Shown piece after piece: positions 1 through 7,609 of a DNA stretch of 37,371 nucleotides; positions within the stretch are counted from its first letter, which is position 1; every line of letters begins with the position of its first letter. The DNA lies in assembly GCA_902764415.1 (NCBI GenBank), contig CACWVU010000025.1, forward strand, positions 1-37,371, read 5' to 3'. A program made the translations under genes and the position numbers. Under the pieces are notes generated by a model that was given only the letters and a program-made list of their open reading frames with translations, ran no database searches and was not told where the DNA came from. Source of the DNA: an uncultured bacterium (GTDB lineage: Bacteria; Verrucomicrobiota; Kiritimatiellia; RFP12; UBA1067).

Positions 1-1427
1 GCGCCGACGTCGCAGTCGACGTTGAACTCGCGCTTCAGGCGGTCGACGATGACCTCGAGGTAGAGCTCGCCCATGCCGGCGATGATCGTCTCGCTCGTCT
101 CCTGGTCGAAGGTGACCACGAAGGTCGGGTCCTCCATCGCCAGCGCGTGCAGCGCGACGCCGAGCTTCTCGTTGTCGCCGCGGCTCTTGGGCTTGACCGC
201 CACCGAGATGACGGGCGCCGGGAAGTCGATCGACTCGAGCGTGATCGGATGGGCGGGGTCGCAGAGCGTGTCGCCGGTGCGGGTCTCGGTGAGGCCGACG
301 CAGGCCACGATGTCGCCGGCGTGCGCCTCGTCGAGCGGCTCCTGCTTGTTCGCGTGCATGCGGAAGAGGCGCGAGATGCGCTGCTCCTTGTCGATCGTCG
401 AGTCGAGCATCTCCTCGCCGAGCTTGAGCGTGCCCGAGTAGACGCGCACGAAGGTGATCTTGCCGCCGGACTTCGGGTCGTTCATGATCTTGAACGCCAG
501 GCCGCAGAACGGCTCGGTGTCGGACACCTCGCGCTTCTGGGTCGGGTCGTCGGCCGAGACCGCCGCGCCGGTGTCGAGCGGCGAGGGCAGGTACTTGCAC
601 ACGCCGTCGAGAAGCGGCTGGATGCCCTTGTCCTTGAACGCCGTGCCGCAGAAGGCCGGGGTGATGGCGCGGGAGAGGCAGCCCTTGCGGAGGCCCATCT
701 CGATCTCCTCGTTCGTGAGCTCCTCGCCCGCGAAGAACTTCTCCATCAGCGCGTCGTCCTGCTCGGCGGCGGACTCGAGCATCTTCTGGCGCCACTCCTT
801 CGCCTTCTCGACGTACTCCTCGGGGATGTCCTTCTCGATCACCGTCTTGCCGAGGCTCTTCATGTCGAAATAGAGCGCCTTCATCTTGATGAGGTCGACG
901 ACGCCCTCGAACGTCTCCGCCGCGCCGATCGGGATGACGACCGGCACCGGGTTCGCGCCGAGCTGGTTCTTCATCTGCTCCATGACGCTGTAGAAGTTCG
1001 CGCCCACGCGGTCCATCTTGTTGACGAACGCGATCTTCGGCACCTTGTACTTCTCGGACTGGCGCCAGACCTGCTCGGATTGCGGCTGCACGCCGCCGAC
1101 CGCGCAGTAGAGCGCGACCGCCCCGTCGAGCACGCGGAGCGAGCGCTCCACCTCGGCCGTGAAGTCAACGTGTCCGGGAGTGTCGATCAGCGAGAGGCGG
1201 TACTCGCCCCACTGGACGCACGTCGCGGCGGACTGGATGGTGATGCCGCGCTCCTGCTCCTGGACCATGAAGTCCATCGTCGCGGCTCCGTCGTGCACCT
1301 CGCCGATCTTGTAGTTCTTGCCGGAATAGAAGAGGATGCGCTCCGACGTCGTCGTCTTGCCGCCGTCGATGTGGGCCATGATGCCGAAGTTGCGTATCTT
1401 CTCGAGAGGGATGTCGCGTTTTGCCAT
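1..1427 (-). CDS. fusA: Elongation factor G, 3'-truncated by window edge
   Basis: Translational GTPase that drives ribosomal translocation. The visible 475 residues begin [20 protein letters not shown] and contain the G1 P-loop as [12 protein letters not shown], the switch II motif [17 protein letters not shown] and the G4 motif NKMDR. They continue through the G' region and domain II towards domain III; the C-terminal third lies beyond position 1. The ATG at 1427-1425 is chosen because GGAAGA precedes it at normal spacing and the protein start matches the family. It is a separate transcription unit with its own promoter at 1465-1494, just downstream of the ung terminator. One oddity is Gly in place of the usual Ala in AHIDAGKT. 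No rpsL, rpsG or tuf is seen upstream, so it is not in a classical str operon here. Confidence 0.97.
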   Translation of the reverse strand, partial: MAKRDIPLEKIRNFGIMAHIDGGKTTTSERILFYSGKNYKIGEVHDGAATMDFMVQEQERGITIQSAATCVQWGEYRLSLIDTPGHVDFTAEVERSLRVLDGAVALYCAVGGVQPQSEQVWRQSEKYKVPKIAFVNKMDRVGANFYSVMEQMKNQLGANPVPVVIPIGAAETFEGVVDLIKMKALYFDMKSLGKTVIEKDIPEEYVEKAKEWRQKMLESAAEQDDALMEKFFAGEELTNEEIEMGLRKGCLSRAITPAFCGTAFKDKGIQPLLDGVCKYLPSPLDTGAAVSADDPTQKREVSDTEPFCGLAFKIMNDPKSGGKITFVRVYSGTLKLGEEMLDSTIDKEQRISRLFRMHANKQEPLDEAHAGDIVACVGLTETRTGDTLCDPAHPITLESIDFPAPVISVAVKPKSRGDNEKLGVALHALAMEDPTFVVTFDQETSETIIAGMGELYLEVIVDRLKREFNVDCDVG

Positions 1428-1464
1428 TTTCGTTTCTTCCTTGGTGATTTGGAAATAAGTGCGT

Positions 1465-1494
1465 ATTATACCGAAAATGACCCCTAGATTGCAA
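1465..1494 (-). promoter_or_regulatory. fusA promoter (-10 GGTATAAT, -35 TTGCAA)
   Basis: On the minus strand TATAAT lies at 1470-1465, preceded by GG, with TTGCAA at 1494-1489 and an 18-bp spacer. The predicted start of transcription leaves a leader of about 30 nt containing the GGAAGA ribosome binding site. The same GGTATAAT octamer occurs at the two other predicted promoters in this window. Confidence 0.6.
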
Positions 1495-1503
1495 GGGGGG
1501 TCA
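1474..1503 (-). terminator. Candidate intrinsic terminator of the ung operon
   Basis: On the minus strand TGACCCC (1503-1497) pairs perfectly with GGGGTCA (1484-1478) and is followed by TTTT. The first arm includes the ung stop codon. The 12-nt loop contains the proposed fusA -35 box, so terminator and next promoter are interleaved. The stem is only 7 bp and the T-run is short. Confidence 0.5.
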
Positions 1504-2139
1504 CCACTCGACCTGGGCGATGGAGTGGGCGGCGAGGTATTCGTTGGCGCGGGCGAAAGGCCGCGAGCCGAAGAAACCGCGGCTGGCGGAGAGCGGCGAG
1601 GGGTGGGCCGAGGCGATCACGCAGTGGCGGGAGCGGTCGACGATCGCCCCCTTCCGCTGCGCGTAGGAGCCCCAGAGGATGAAGACCAGGTGCTCGCGCC
1701 GCTCGGCGAGCGCGCGCACCACCGCGTCGGTGAAGCGCTCCCAGCCGCGGCCCTGGTGCGAGCCCGCCTGGTGCGCGGCGACGGTCAAGGTGGCGTTGAG
1801 GAGCAGCACCCCCTGCCGCGCCCAGGACATGAGGTCCGGCATGTGGCCAAGCTCCTTCGCGATGTTCCGAAGCGATGGCGGCGGCGTCACCTCAGGCGGC
1901 ACGTAGAACGCCAGCCCCTGCGCCTGGCCTGGCTCGTGATACGGGTCCTGTCCGAGGATAACCACTTTCACCGCATCGAACGGCGTCTGCGCGAAGGCGT
2001 TGAAGATAAGCCCCGGCGGCGGATAGCACGGTCCGTGGCGGTAGGCGCCGCGCACGAATTCGGCGAGTTCGGCGAAGTACGGCTCCTCGAACTCGCCGGC
2101 GAGCTCCCGGTGCCAGCTCTCCTCGATTACGACCTTCAT
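1501..2139 (-). CDS. ung: Uracil-DNA glycosylase, family 1
   Basis: Removes uracil from DNA as the first step of base excision repair. The 212-residue protein has the family 1 motif GQDPYH at residues 63-68 with the water-activating Asp65, the uracil-binding segment [10 protein letters not shown] (111-120) and the HPSPLSA loop with His179. Length is close to the usual 220-230. The ATG at 2139 lies 3 nt after the stop of the upstream exported-protein gene, so it is probably the last gene of the operon that starts at the GH95-like gene. The candidate hairpin overlapping its stop codon would end that transcript. All key residues are present and I see no sign of decay. Confidence 0.96.
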   Translation of the reverse strand: MKVVIEESWHRELAGEFEEPYFAELAEFVRGAYRHGPCYPPPGLIFNAFAQTPFDAVKVVILGQDPYHEPGQAQGLAFYVPPEVTPPPSLRNIAKELGHMPDLMSWARQGVLLLNATLTVAAHQAGSHQGRGWERFTDAVVRALAERREHLVFILWGSYAQRKGAIVDRSRHCVIASAHPSPLSASRGFFGSRPFARANEYLAAHSIAQVEW

Positions 2140-2142
2140 CGC

Positions 2143-2919
2143 TCAGTTCCCGGGCGGCGGTGGCGGCGGCGGACCATGGTGGCCGCCAAAGCCGGAGTCT
2201 GTCGCCTTGATGACGTCGCCGACTGCCTGCACGAACTCTGTCGCCGCGTCCCCTTCCATGCCAACCGCCGCGGCTATGGTCCCAAGCAGGTTCGCACGCT
2301 CCGTGCGGTTGAGCCGCCGTATCTGGCGCTCGGCGTCGTGCAGCTGTCCAATCAGCTCTTCGCGGCGCTCGTCAGTGAGGTCCTCGGCCCAGAGCTCGGC
2401 ATCGATCGCAGTACGCCGCGCGAGCGCGGCCTTGAGCTTCTCGTGGACTGCCTTCGCCGGCTCGCTCATCCCGGAGGTGTCAATAGTGGAGAGGTAGTCT
2501 ATCTTCGCCTGGCGGCGCTCGGCGGCGCGACGTTGAAAGTTCTCGATGTTGGTGACAATCTCGCGGTAGCGCTCGGGCTCCTCCTTCTTGATCCGCTCCA
2601 TCTCCGCGCGGAAGCGCTCGGCTCCGTTCGGCGGGCCATCTTCGCGCGCCACAGGCTCTTCCTTCGCAGGCTTGAATTTGTCCTCAATGTCGGCAAGCTG
2701 AGTCTGCGCGCGGGCCTTCGTGAGCTCGGCCTCGAGCGTCTTCACCCGCGCACGCAGCGCCGCGACGCTCGCCTCGTCGCCGCGGTCGGCGATCGCCGCC
2801 TTCGCCTGCGGCTCCGCCTCGGCCTCCGCCGGGCGCTTCTCACCTTCCGGCGCGAGGCAGAAGCCTATCGCCGCCCCCGCGAGCAGCGCCGCACCGATCA
2901 CCAGCTGTTGTCTGACCAT
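2143..2919 (-). CDS. Exported coiled-coil protein of unknown function
   Basis: I do not recognise a family for this 258-residue protein. An N-terminal hydrophobic segment (about residues 5-24) looks like a signal peptide or single anchor. It is followed by an Ala/Glu-rich linker, a probable coiled coil around residues 50-75, and a long Glu/Arg/Lys-rich helical region (about 95-215). The protein ends in a Gly-His patch and a run of seven prolines. The start at 2919 is supported by AAGGAGG eight bases upstream. It sits 19 bp after the site-2 protease gene and 3 bp before ung. Together these suggest an envelope-attached helical protein. A link to the neighbouring protease, for example as a substrate, would be speculation. 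Confidence 0.8.
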   Translation of the reverse strand: MVRQQLVIGAALLAGAAIGFCLAPEGEKRPAEAEAEPQAKAAIADRGDEASVAALRARVKTLEAELTKARAQTQLADIEDKFKPAKEEPVAREDGPPNGAERFRAEMERIKKEEPERYREIVTNIENFQRRAAERRQAKIDYLSTIDTSGMSEPAKAVHEKLKAALARRTAIDAELWAEDLTDERREELIGQLHDAERQIRRLNRTERANLLGTIAAAVGMEGDAATEFVQAVGDVIKATDSGFGGHHGPPPPPPPGN

Positions 2920-2938
2920 GAATTGCCTCCTTGCTTGG

Positions 2939-3688
2939 CTAAAGGTCGTATGGCGGCGGCGAGACGCGCGCGTCGAAGTCAGACTGCGTCCAGCGCCGGT
3001 AGTTCTCTTCGGCGAGCGCGAGCTGGTACTCGTTCCAGCCCACGGTCCAGATCATCCAGGCGATGAGCGCACGCAGAACGAACGAGCCGCCGATGGGAAT
3101 GATCCAGACGTGGGTGACGCCGAGGAGCGGTCCCACGACGAGCAGCACGGCGAAGACGCGGCCGACCGCCATCGCCACGTAGGTCGCCCTCGCACGGGTG
3201 GTGAAGAACCTCGCGAGCGACCGGAAGATGCGGCCGCCGTCCATCGGGAAGCCCGGCAGCAGGTTGAAGAGCGCAAGCCCGATGTTCAGCTGCGCACCGC
3301 ACCAGAACAACACGGCCGCAAAGCCCTCGTTCAGGGCGACTGCGGCAAACCACATCGCCAGGCCGATGGCAAAGCTCGTCGCCGGACCTGCCGCCGCCAC
3401 CAGCAGCTCCTGCCACGCCTTGTAGGGCATCCGCTCCAGCGACGCGCAGCCGCCGATGACGGTGAGGGTGATGTCGCGGGTGTTGCAGCCGAAGCACCGC
3501 GCGGTGAGCGAGTGGCCGAGCTCGTGGAGGACGATCGAGACGAGCAGCACCGCGGCGAGCGCGAGCGACAGCACGATGTTGTCGAGCTGAAGGAACATCA
3601 ACGCAAGGATGATCGTCGACCAGTCGAGGTAGACCGGTATCCCGAATGCCTCGCAGACCTTGAGGCGCCTGAAACCTAAGCTGAGCAT
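2939..3688 (-). CDS. Site-2 protease family (M50) zinc metalloprotease
   Basis: Predicted intramembrane zinc protease of 249 residues. The zinc-binding HELGH is at residues 55-59 inside the second hydrophobic segment, and the second ligand motif FPMDGG places Asp150 in a later membrane helix. Further hydrophobic stretches around 97-120, 122-145 and 170-215 give the S2P-like core. The conserved TVIGGCASLE segment after the first motif is typical of the Rip1/SpoIVFB-like branch. The ATG at 3688 is chosen because GGAAAA precedes it and it follows the methyltransferase stop by two bases; upstream codons would run back into that gene. No PDZ or CBS domain is seen. Such enzymes usually cut membrane-anchored regulators, but its substrate is unknown. 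Confidence 0.92.
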   Translation of the reverse strand: MLSLGFRRLKVCEAFGIPVYLDWSTIILALMFLQLDNIVLSLALAAVLLVSIVLHELGHSLTARCFGCNTRDITLTVIGGCASLERMPYKAWQELLVAAAGPATSFAIGLAMWFAAVALNEGFAAVLFWCGAQLNIGLALFNLLPGFPMDGGRIFRSLARFFTTRARATYVAMAVGRVFAVLLVVGPLLGVTHVWIIPIGGSFVLRALIAWMIWTVGWNEYQLALAEENYRRWTQSDFDARVSPPPYDL

Positions 3689-3690
3689 CG

Positions 3691-4602
3691 CTATTTTCCT
3701 TTCTGGGACTTGAGCACCGCGTAGCCGCGGCGGTTGACTACCTGGACTTCCGCAAAATGCCGCAGCTGCACCGGCCGGAGACCGTCCGCGTTCTTGCACA
3801 CCATGTAGCAGACGCCGCCCGGCTTCAGCGCCCTGGCCGCGGTGGCGAGGAACACGTCGGCGATGCGGTATTCGCTATAATAAGGAGGGTTGCCGACGAA
3901 GACGTCGAACGAGCCGTCCAGCTCCGGCGGCGTTCCGTCGTCCGAGAGGACCACGTCGGCGGGGATGCCGAGGTTGGCTGAGTTGAGCCGCGCCGCCTCC
4001 GCCGCGCGCGTGTGGGAGTCGACCATCGTGAGCGCGATCCCGGGCACGGCCGAGGCGACGAGGAAGCCGACGAGCCCGCAGCCCGCGCCCATGTCGAGCA
4101 GCGTGAGCCGCCGCGCGCGCGGCGCGGGGCCAAGCTCGCGCGAGACCACCTCGGCGAGCGCGAGGCCACCCTCGTCTAGCCGGCGGTGGCAGAAGCAGCC
4201 GGGGAAGCTCGTGAACGTCAGCCGCGGACCGCCGGGCACCGAGGCCGGCCAGGTGGCGGCGAAGGAGCGGACGCGGTCCGGGTCGTCCTTGATCTTGGCG
4301 AGCAGGTCGTTGCGGTCGCGCTCGCGGCCGACGAAGTCGAGCTCGAACTTCGCCGGCTTGAGCAGGTGGATCTCCTGCAGCAGGTCGAGCGAGAGCTCAC
4401 CGGACATCACCTTCGGCCCGGTGCGGAAGCGGACGAGGTCCCACGGCCCTTCCGGCAGGTGCGGCGAGCAGACGCACTTCGCGCCCCAGGCCTTCTCGAT
4501 CGCGTGGCGGTCGTAGACGTCGAGGACATGGCAGACGACGTCGCCCTCGAGCGCCTTCGCGTCGAGATCGCCCGCGCGGTATCCTACGAGCAGGGTCTTC
4601 AT
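3691..4602 (-). CDS. Class I SAM-dependent methyltransferase, RsmC/RlmG-like
   Basis: Predicted nucleic-acid guanine N2-methyltransferase, probably acting on rRNA. It has the SAM-binding motif LDMGAGCGLVG (about residues 169-179) and the catalytic NPPYY motif (about 238-242), the pair that marks the RsmC/RlmG/HemK group. The first 130 residues are unlike a second Rossmann domain and may be a degenerate substrate-binding half, as in RsmC. The ATG at 4602 overlaps the TGA of the GH95-like gene as ATGA, suggesting translational coupling; an in-frame ATG two codons upstream at 4608 is an alternative. The exact target cannot be read from sequence, so I give no gene symbol. Confidence 0.88.
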   Translation of the reverse strand: MKTLLVGYRAGDLDAKALEGDVVCHVLDVYDRHAIEKAWGAKCVCSPHLPEGPWDLVRFRTGPKVMSGELSLDLLQEIHLLKPAKFELDFVGRERDRNDLLAKIKDDPDRVRSFAATWPASVPGGPRLTFTSFPGCFCHRRLDEGGLALAEVVSRELGPAPRARRLTLLDMGAGCGLVGFLVASAVPGIALTMVDSHTRAAEAARLNSANLGIPADVVLSDDGTPPELDGSFDVFVGNPPYYSEYRIADVFLATAARALKPGGVCYMVCKNADGLRPVQLRHFAEVQVVNRRGYAVLKSQKGK

Positions 4603-6689
4603 CGGCATTGGGCCCCAAGGGCCGGAACCTGGATGATCTTGCCGTCGACGCGGCGGGCGCTGACGCGGGTGCCGTCGGAGAGGGCGAGGTTCTCGAAGGA
4701 GACCTCGCGCCAGGAATCAGGACAGCCGCGGAAGAACTCGACCTTGCCGTTCACCTCGTGAGCCATCATCTCGAGAACCGCCGCCGTCGCCGCGCACTGG
4801 CCGTCCATCTGCATCACCGACTCGCCGCCAGTCCACTTGGTGAAGCCGTCCAGCACCGAATTGTGGTGCGAGCCGTGGCCATCGTCGCAGAAGTGGTTCT
4901 CCCAGGCGCGCAGCCTGTCGACCGCGCCATCGGCGTTGCCGACGTGCAGCTCGAGGACCGCCGCCCAGGGAACGCACCAGCCGGTCCAGTACGAAGTGCC
5001 GGTCTCACGCCACTTGGCGTAGGTGCGGTCGACGGTGGACTTCGCGGACGGGTCGGCGAGGTCGACGACGTCAAACGGGAAGAGCCCCGCCATGTGCGAG
5101 TGGTGACGATGCGACTCGGTAAGCTCCTGCTCGCCGAAGAGCCGGAACCCGAACGGCCCTTCGTTGTAGCGCGGCAGGCGCTTCATGACGTCGAGCCAGC
5201 GCGGATCTGGCGTTTCGCCGAGCGCCGCCGCGGCGTCCACGAGGTCGCGCGCAAGCCGGTGCGCCGCGGCAAGCTGGAACGAGGGGTTGCGCCCCACCGA
5301 GCCCTTGGCGTGCGAGCCGCCCCACTCCGGCGACGGGCCGAGCGGCAGCGCGAGGCGTCCACCATCCTCCACCATCATCGCCAGGTAGACGTTCATCGCG
5401 CCCTTCATGAAGTCGTAGGCGCTGTCGCGGAGAAAGTCGAGGTCGCGCGAGTAGCGGTAGTAGCGCATCATCATCGCCGCCACCCAGGCGGTGGAGCCGT
5501 GGTCGATGGTGCCGGTCCAGAAGCCGCCGATGCACACACCGCGGTCGTCCACCGAATGCGGCAGGGTGTAGCCGTCCTCGATGCCGACGAACCGGCGCGC
5601 GTTTTCCCTCAGCCGCGGCCGCCACGAAAGGACCATCTTAAAGAGCGGCTTCAGGTGCGCGAAGTGTCCGCCGCGGTAGGCGGGCGAGTAGCATTCCTGC
5701 ACGTTGATGTTGAAGTGGTAGTCGCCGTTCCAGGGAACGAGCCGGTCGTCCTCGAGCCACGGCCCCTGGAGCCCGGCAGGAACGCCGTCCGGGTCCGTCA
5801 TCGCGCCGAAGCGGTACATGCCGTAGTCGAAGATGCGCTGGATCTGCGCGTCAGGCACTTTCACGCGCGCGCCCTCGGCCCAGAACTTCGTCCAGTGCGC
5901 GCGCGACGCCGCGGCAACGGCGTCGAACGGATGGACCTCTCCGAACTCCTTGTCTACTCCGCGCCCCGTCTTGACCGCCACGGCGCCGTCCTTCGCGCAC
6001 CAGGAGAGCCACACCCCATCGTCAGCGGGGAGCTTCCACCGAAGGCCGCCGAATCCGTCCTGCGTGTCGAACACACGCGCCTTCTCGAAGCCGAGAGGCT
6101 TCAGCTTTTCGTCGTAGACGGGGAAGTCCGTCGCGGGAACCGTCTTGGCCGTATAGTCGACCCCCTTCGGAAACTTCATCGCGAAGACACCGCCACCCGA
6201 CTTCGCCATCGCGATATCGACGCGGTTCGTCGCACCGGCGGTGGCAAAGTCGATCCATGCCGTTCCGGTGAACGGATCGAGCTCGCCGCGAGTCAGCGTG
6301 GCGCCGGGGATTTTCAGGACGACGCGTCCGAGCGGCAGCATGTAGGGGTTGCGCGGCTGGCCTTTCGGCGTCTCCTTCTTGAAGAGCGCCATGAGCCGCT
6401 CGGTGTCGCCGCTTTCGACGGCGGCGACGATGTTGGTGTAGCTTTGGGCGGCGGTCCACTCGTATCCGCCGCGGTGATCCCAGAGGTCGGCGCGGCCGAT
6501 AGTGAGGCGGATCTCGTCGCCGCCGCCCCAGACGAGGACGCCGGTGACGCCGTCGGAGAACGCCATCCCCTCGTGGCAGCTGCCGAGCCGCGGGAACTCC
6601 CACTCAACCGGCACCGCCGTCAACTGCAGAGCAACAGCCAGCGCGAGAACCGCGCCGGCTACAATGACATGACCGTGAAACTGTTTCAT
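4599..6689 (-). CDS. Secreted GH95-like glycoside hydrolase
   Basis: Predicted exported glycosidase of 696 residues. A signal peptide occupies about residues 1-26. The C-terminal (alpha/alpha)6 half carries blocks typical of GH95 fucosidases/galactosidases: LQGPWLEDDRLVPWNGDYHF (307-326) followed by NIN (Asn327, Asn329), SPEW with Glu455, HRHHSH (527-532) and MQMDGQ with Asp629. By analogy with the GH95 mechanism, Glu455 would be the acid and Asn327/Asn329/Asp629 the base network. The substrate (fucose or galactose linkages) is an inference. The start at 6689 is chosen because a signal peptide begins there. The -10 box ends seven bases before the ATG, implying a leaderless transcript. It is the first gene of a five-gene operon. 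Confidence 0.85.
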   Translation of the reverse strand: MKQFHGHVIVAGAVLALAVALQLTAVPVEWEFPRLGSCHEGMAFSDGVTGVLVWGGGDEIRLTIGRADLWDHRGGYEWTAAQSYTNIVAAVESGDTERLMALFKKETPKGQPRNPYMLPLGRVVLKIPGATLTRGELDPFTGTAWIDFATAGATNRVDIAMAKSGGGVFAMKFPKGVDYTAKTVPATDFPVYDEKLKPLGFEKARVFDTQDGFGGLRWKLPADDGVWLSWCAKDGAVAVKTGRGVDKEFGEVHPFDAVAAASRAHWTKFWAEGARVKVPDAQIQRIFDYGMYRFGAMTDPDGVPAGLQGPWLEDDRLVPWNGDYHFNINVQECYSPAYRGGHFAHLKPLFKMVLSWRPRLRENARRFVGIEDGYTLPHSVDDRGVCIGGFWTGTIDHGSTAWVAAMMMRYYRYSRDLDFLRDSAYDFMKGAMNVYLAMMVEDGGRLALPLGPSPEWGGSHAKGSVGRNPSFQLAAAHRLARDLVDAAAALGETPDPRWLDVMKRLPRYNEGPFGFRLFGEQELTESHRHHSHMAGLFPFDVVDLADPSAKSTVDRTYAKWRETGTSYWTGWCVPWAAVLELHVGNADGAVDRLRAWENHFCDDGHGSHHNSVLDGFTKWTGGESVMQMDGQCAATAAVLEMMAHEVNGKVEFFRGCPDSWREVSFENLALSDGTRVSARRVDGKIIQVPALGAQCR

Positions 6690-6691
6690 GA

Positions 6692-6714
6692 CGCGAATTA
6701 TACCATAATTCGCG
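6692..6714 (-). promoter_or_regulatory. Promoter within a perfect 10-bp inverted repeat
   Basis: CGCGAATTAT (6692-6701) and ATAATTCGCG (6705-6714) form a perfect dyad with a 3-bp spacer. On the minus strand the dyad contains GGTATAAT, with TATAAT at 6702-6697 only seven bases before the GH95-like ATG. A good -35 is not obvious; a TCTCCA-like hexamer is the best at normal spacing. The dyad could be an operator for a dimeric repressor. It is also just downstream of the last gene of the T3SS operon but lacks a T-run for an intrinsic terminator. Confidence 0.5.
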
Positions 6715-6726
6715 GAGCGTGGAGAA

Positions 6727-7002
6727 TCAGGTGCCGAAGTCCGGCATCGGCGGCGCCGGCAGGCTAAACGCGGCGTTGACCAGCTTGCCGAGGTTGTCGT
6801 CGCGAGAAAGCGCATCGGCGGTGATCTCCGCAGTCGGCTCGGCGGAGGAGAGGGCGTCCACGCCCTTCCCCACGGTCAGGTTGGCCGCGGTGCGAGATGC
6901 CTTGGGCGACTCTTCTGCCGCACCGCCGACACCGCCGATGCCCTGCATATCGGGCCTCACGCCGATGTTGCCGTTAAAGTTTCTGTTAAGATTGATGTCC
7001 AT
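6727..7002 (-). CDS. Small protein of unknown function ending the T3SS operon
   Basis: A 91-residue hydrophilic protein with no signal peptide or membrane segment. It starts MDINLNRNFNGN, has a Gly-rich stretch (GIGGVGG), a disordered Ala/Ser/Thr-rich middle, and a compact C-terminal block (SRDDNLGKLVNAAFSLPAPP). The ATG at 7002 is preceded by AGGGGAAA at good spacing, which favours it over an ATG 17 codons upstream. It lies 58 bp after the sigma factor gene, in line with the T3SS genes. The Asn-rich, polar N-terminus would suit a secreted T3SS substrate, or it could regulate the sigma factor; neither can be decided here. Confidence 0.72.
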   Translation of the reverse strand: MDINLNRNFNGNIGVRPDMQGIGGVGGAAEESPKASRTAANLTVGKGVDALSSAEPTAEITADALSRDDNLGKLVNAAFSLPAPPMPDFGT

Positions 7003-7060
7003 TTGGTTTCCCCTTTGTGTGGTACTTTGTGGTTCCGCCTTGTCTACACACAATGTACCG

Positions 7061-7609
7061 TTAGGTTACACGTAAATCTGCAAGAATTTCACGCAGCTTG
7101 GACTTTGCCCGGAAAATGCGCACTTTTACGAGATTTTCGCTCACTCCGGTCTGATTTGCGATGTCGCGGATCGACATTTCGCCGATTTGGAAGAGCGTAT
7201 ATGCCTCGCGCAGGATGGGTGGAAGCTTCGCAAACGCCTCGGTCAGGCGTTGACGGAGGTATTCGGAGTCGGAACCCGACTGCTGGTTGTCGGTCGTCGA
7301 GAGCCGCGTGGCCAGGCTCTCCCCGTCTGCGCTGGCGCCGCCCTGCTCGCCCTCGTCCGCGTCGCGGATCTCGCCGACGAACGTAAGCCGGGCATTGTCG
7401 CGGGCGAGGTTCTTGCGCAGGTTGCGCGCGATGGTGAATGCAAGCCCGGAGACGTCGCTATCGCTGTTCCGGAGGTCGTCCCGCATCTTCCACAGCTTGA
7501 GGAAGGTGCTCTGCACGAGGTCGCACGCCTCGTGGTAGGAGCTGCCGCTGGCGACGAGCCAGTTCGTCAGCCTGGGGGCGATTGTCTTGTATAGTTCTTC
7601 GATGTTCAT
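7061..7609 (-). CDS. ECF-like RNA polymerase sigma factor in T3SS operon
   Basis: A 182-residue sigma-70 family protein. Region 2 spans about residues 1-75, including HEACDLVQSTFLKLW and AFTIARNLRKNLARDN. A polar linker follows (about 76-120), then region 4 with LPPILREAYTLFQIGEMSIR and the helix-turn-helix ending VKVRIFRAKSKLRE. Regions 1 and 3 are absent, as in ECF sigma factors. The ATG at 7609 overlaps the sctU TGA as ATGA, and GGAGGAC within the end of sctU supplies the ribosome binding site. This ties its synthesis to completion of the secretion operon. No anti-sigma factor with a membrane segment is adjacent; the small gene downstream is a candidate partner by position only. Confidence 0.9.
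   Translation of the reverse strand: MNIEELYKTIAPRLTNWLVASGSSYHEACDLVQSTFLKLWKMRDDLRNSDSDVSGLAFTIARNLRKNLARDNARLTFVGEIRDADEGEQGGASADGESLATRLSTTDNQQSGSDSEYLRQRLTEAFAKLPPILREAYTLFQIGEMSIRDIANQTGVSENLVKVRIFRAKSKLREILADLRVT

Noticed and set aside
147..1487. Plus-strand open frame of 446 codons at the left edge
   Set aside because: It is the shadow of fusA, whose minus-strand translation is unmistakable EF-G.
3870..3890. Plus-strand TATAAT followed by AAGGAGG
   Set aside because: It lies within the methyltransferase coding region (around the NPPYY codons), and no supported plus-strand gene follows.
4608..6767. Plus-strand open frame of 719 codons
   Set aside because: Antisense to the GH95-like gene, which has a signal peptide and catalytic motifs. 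The plus-strand translation shows no recognisable domain.
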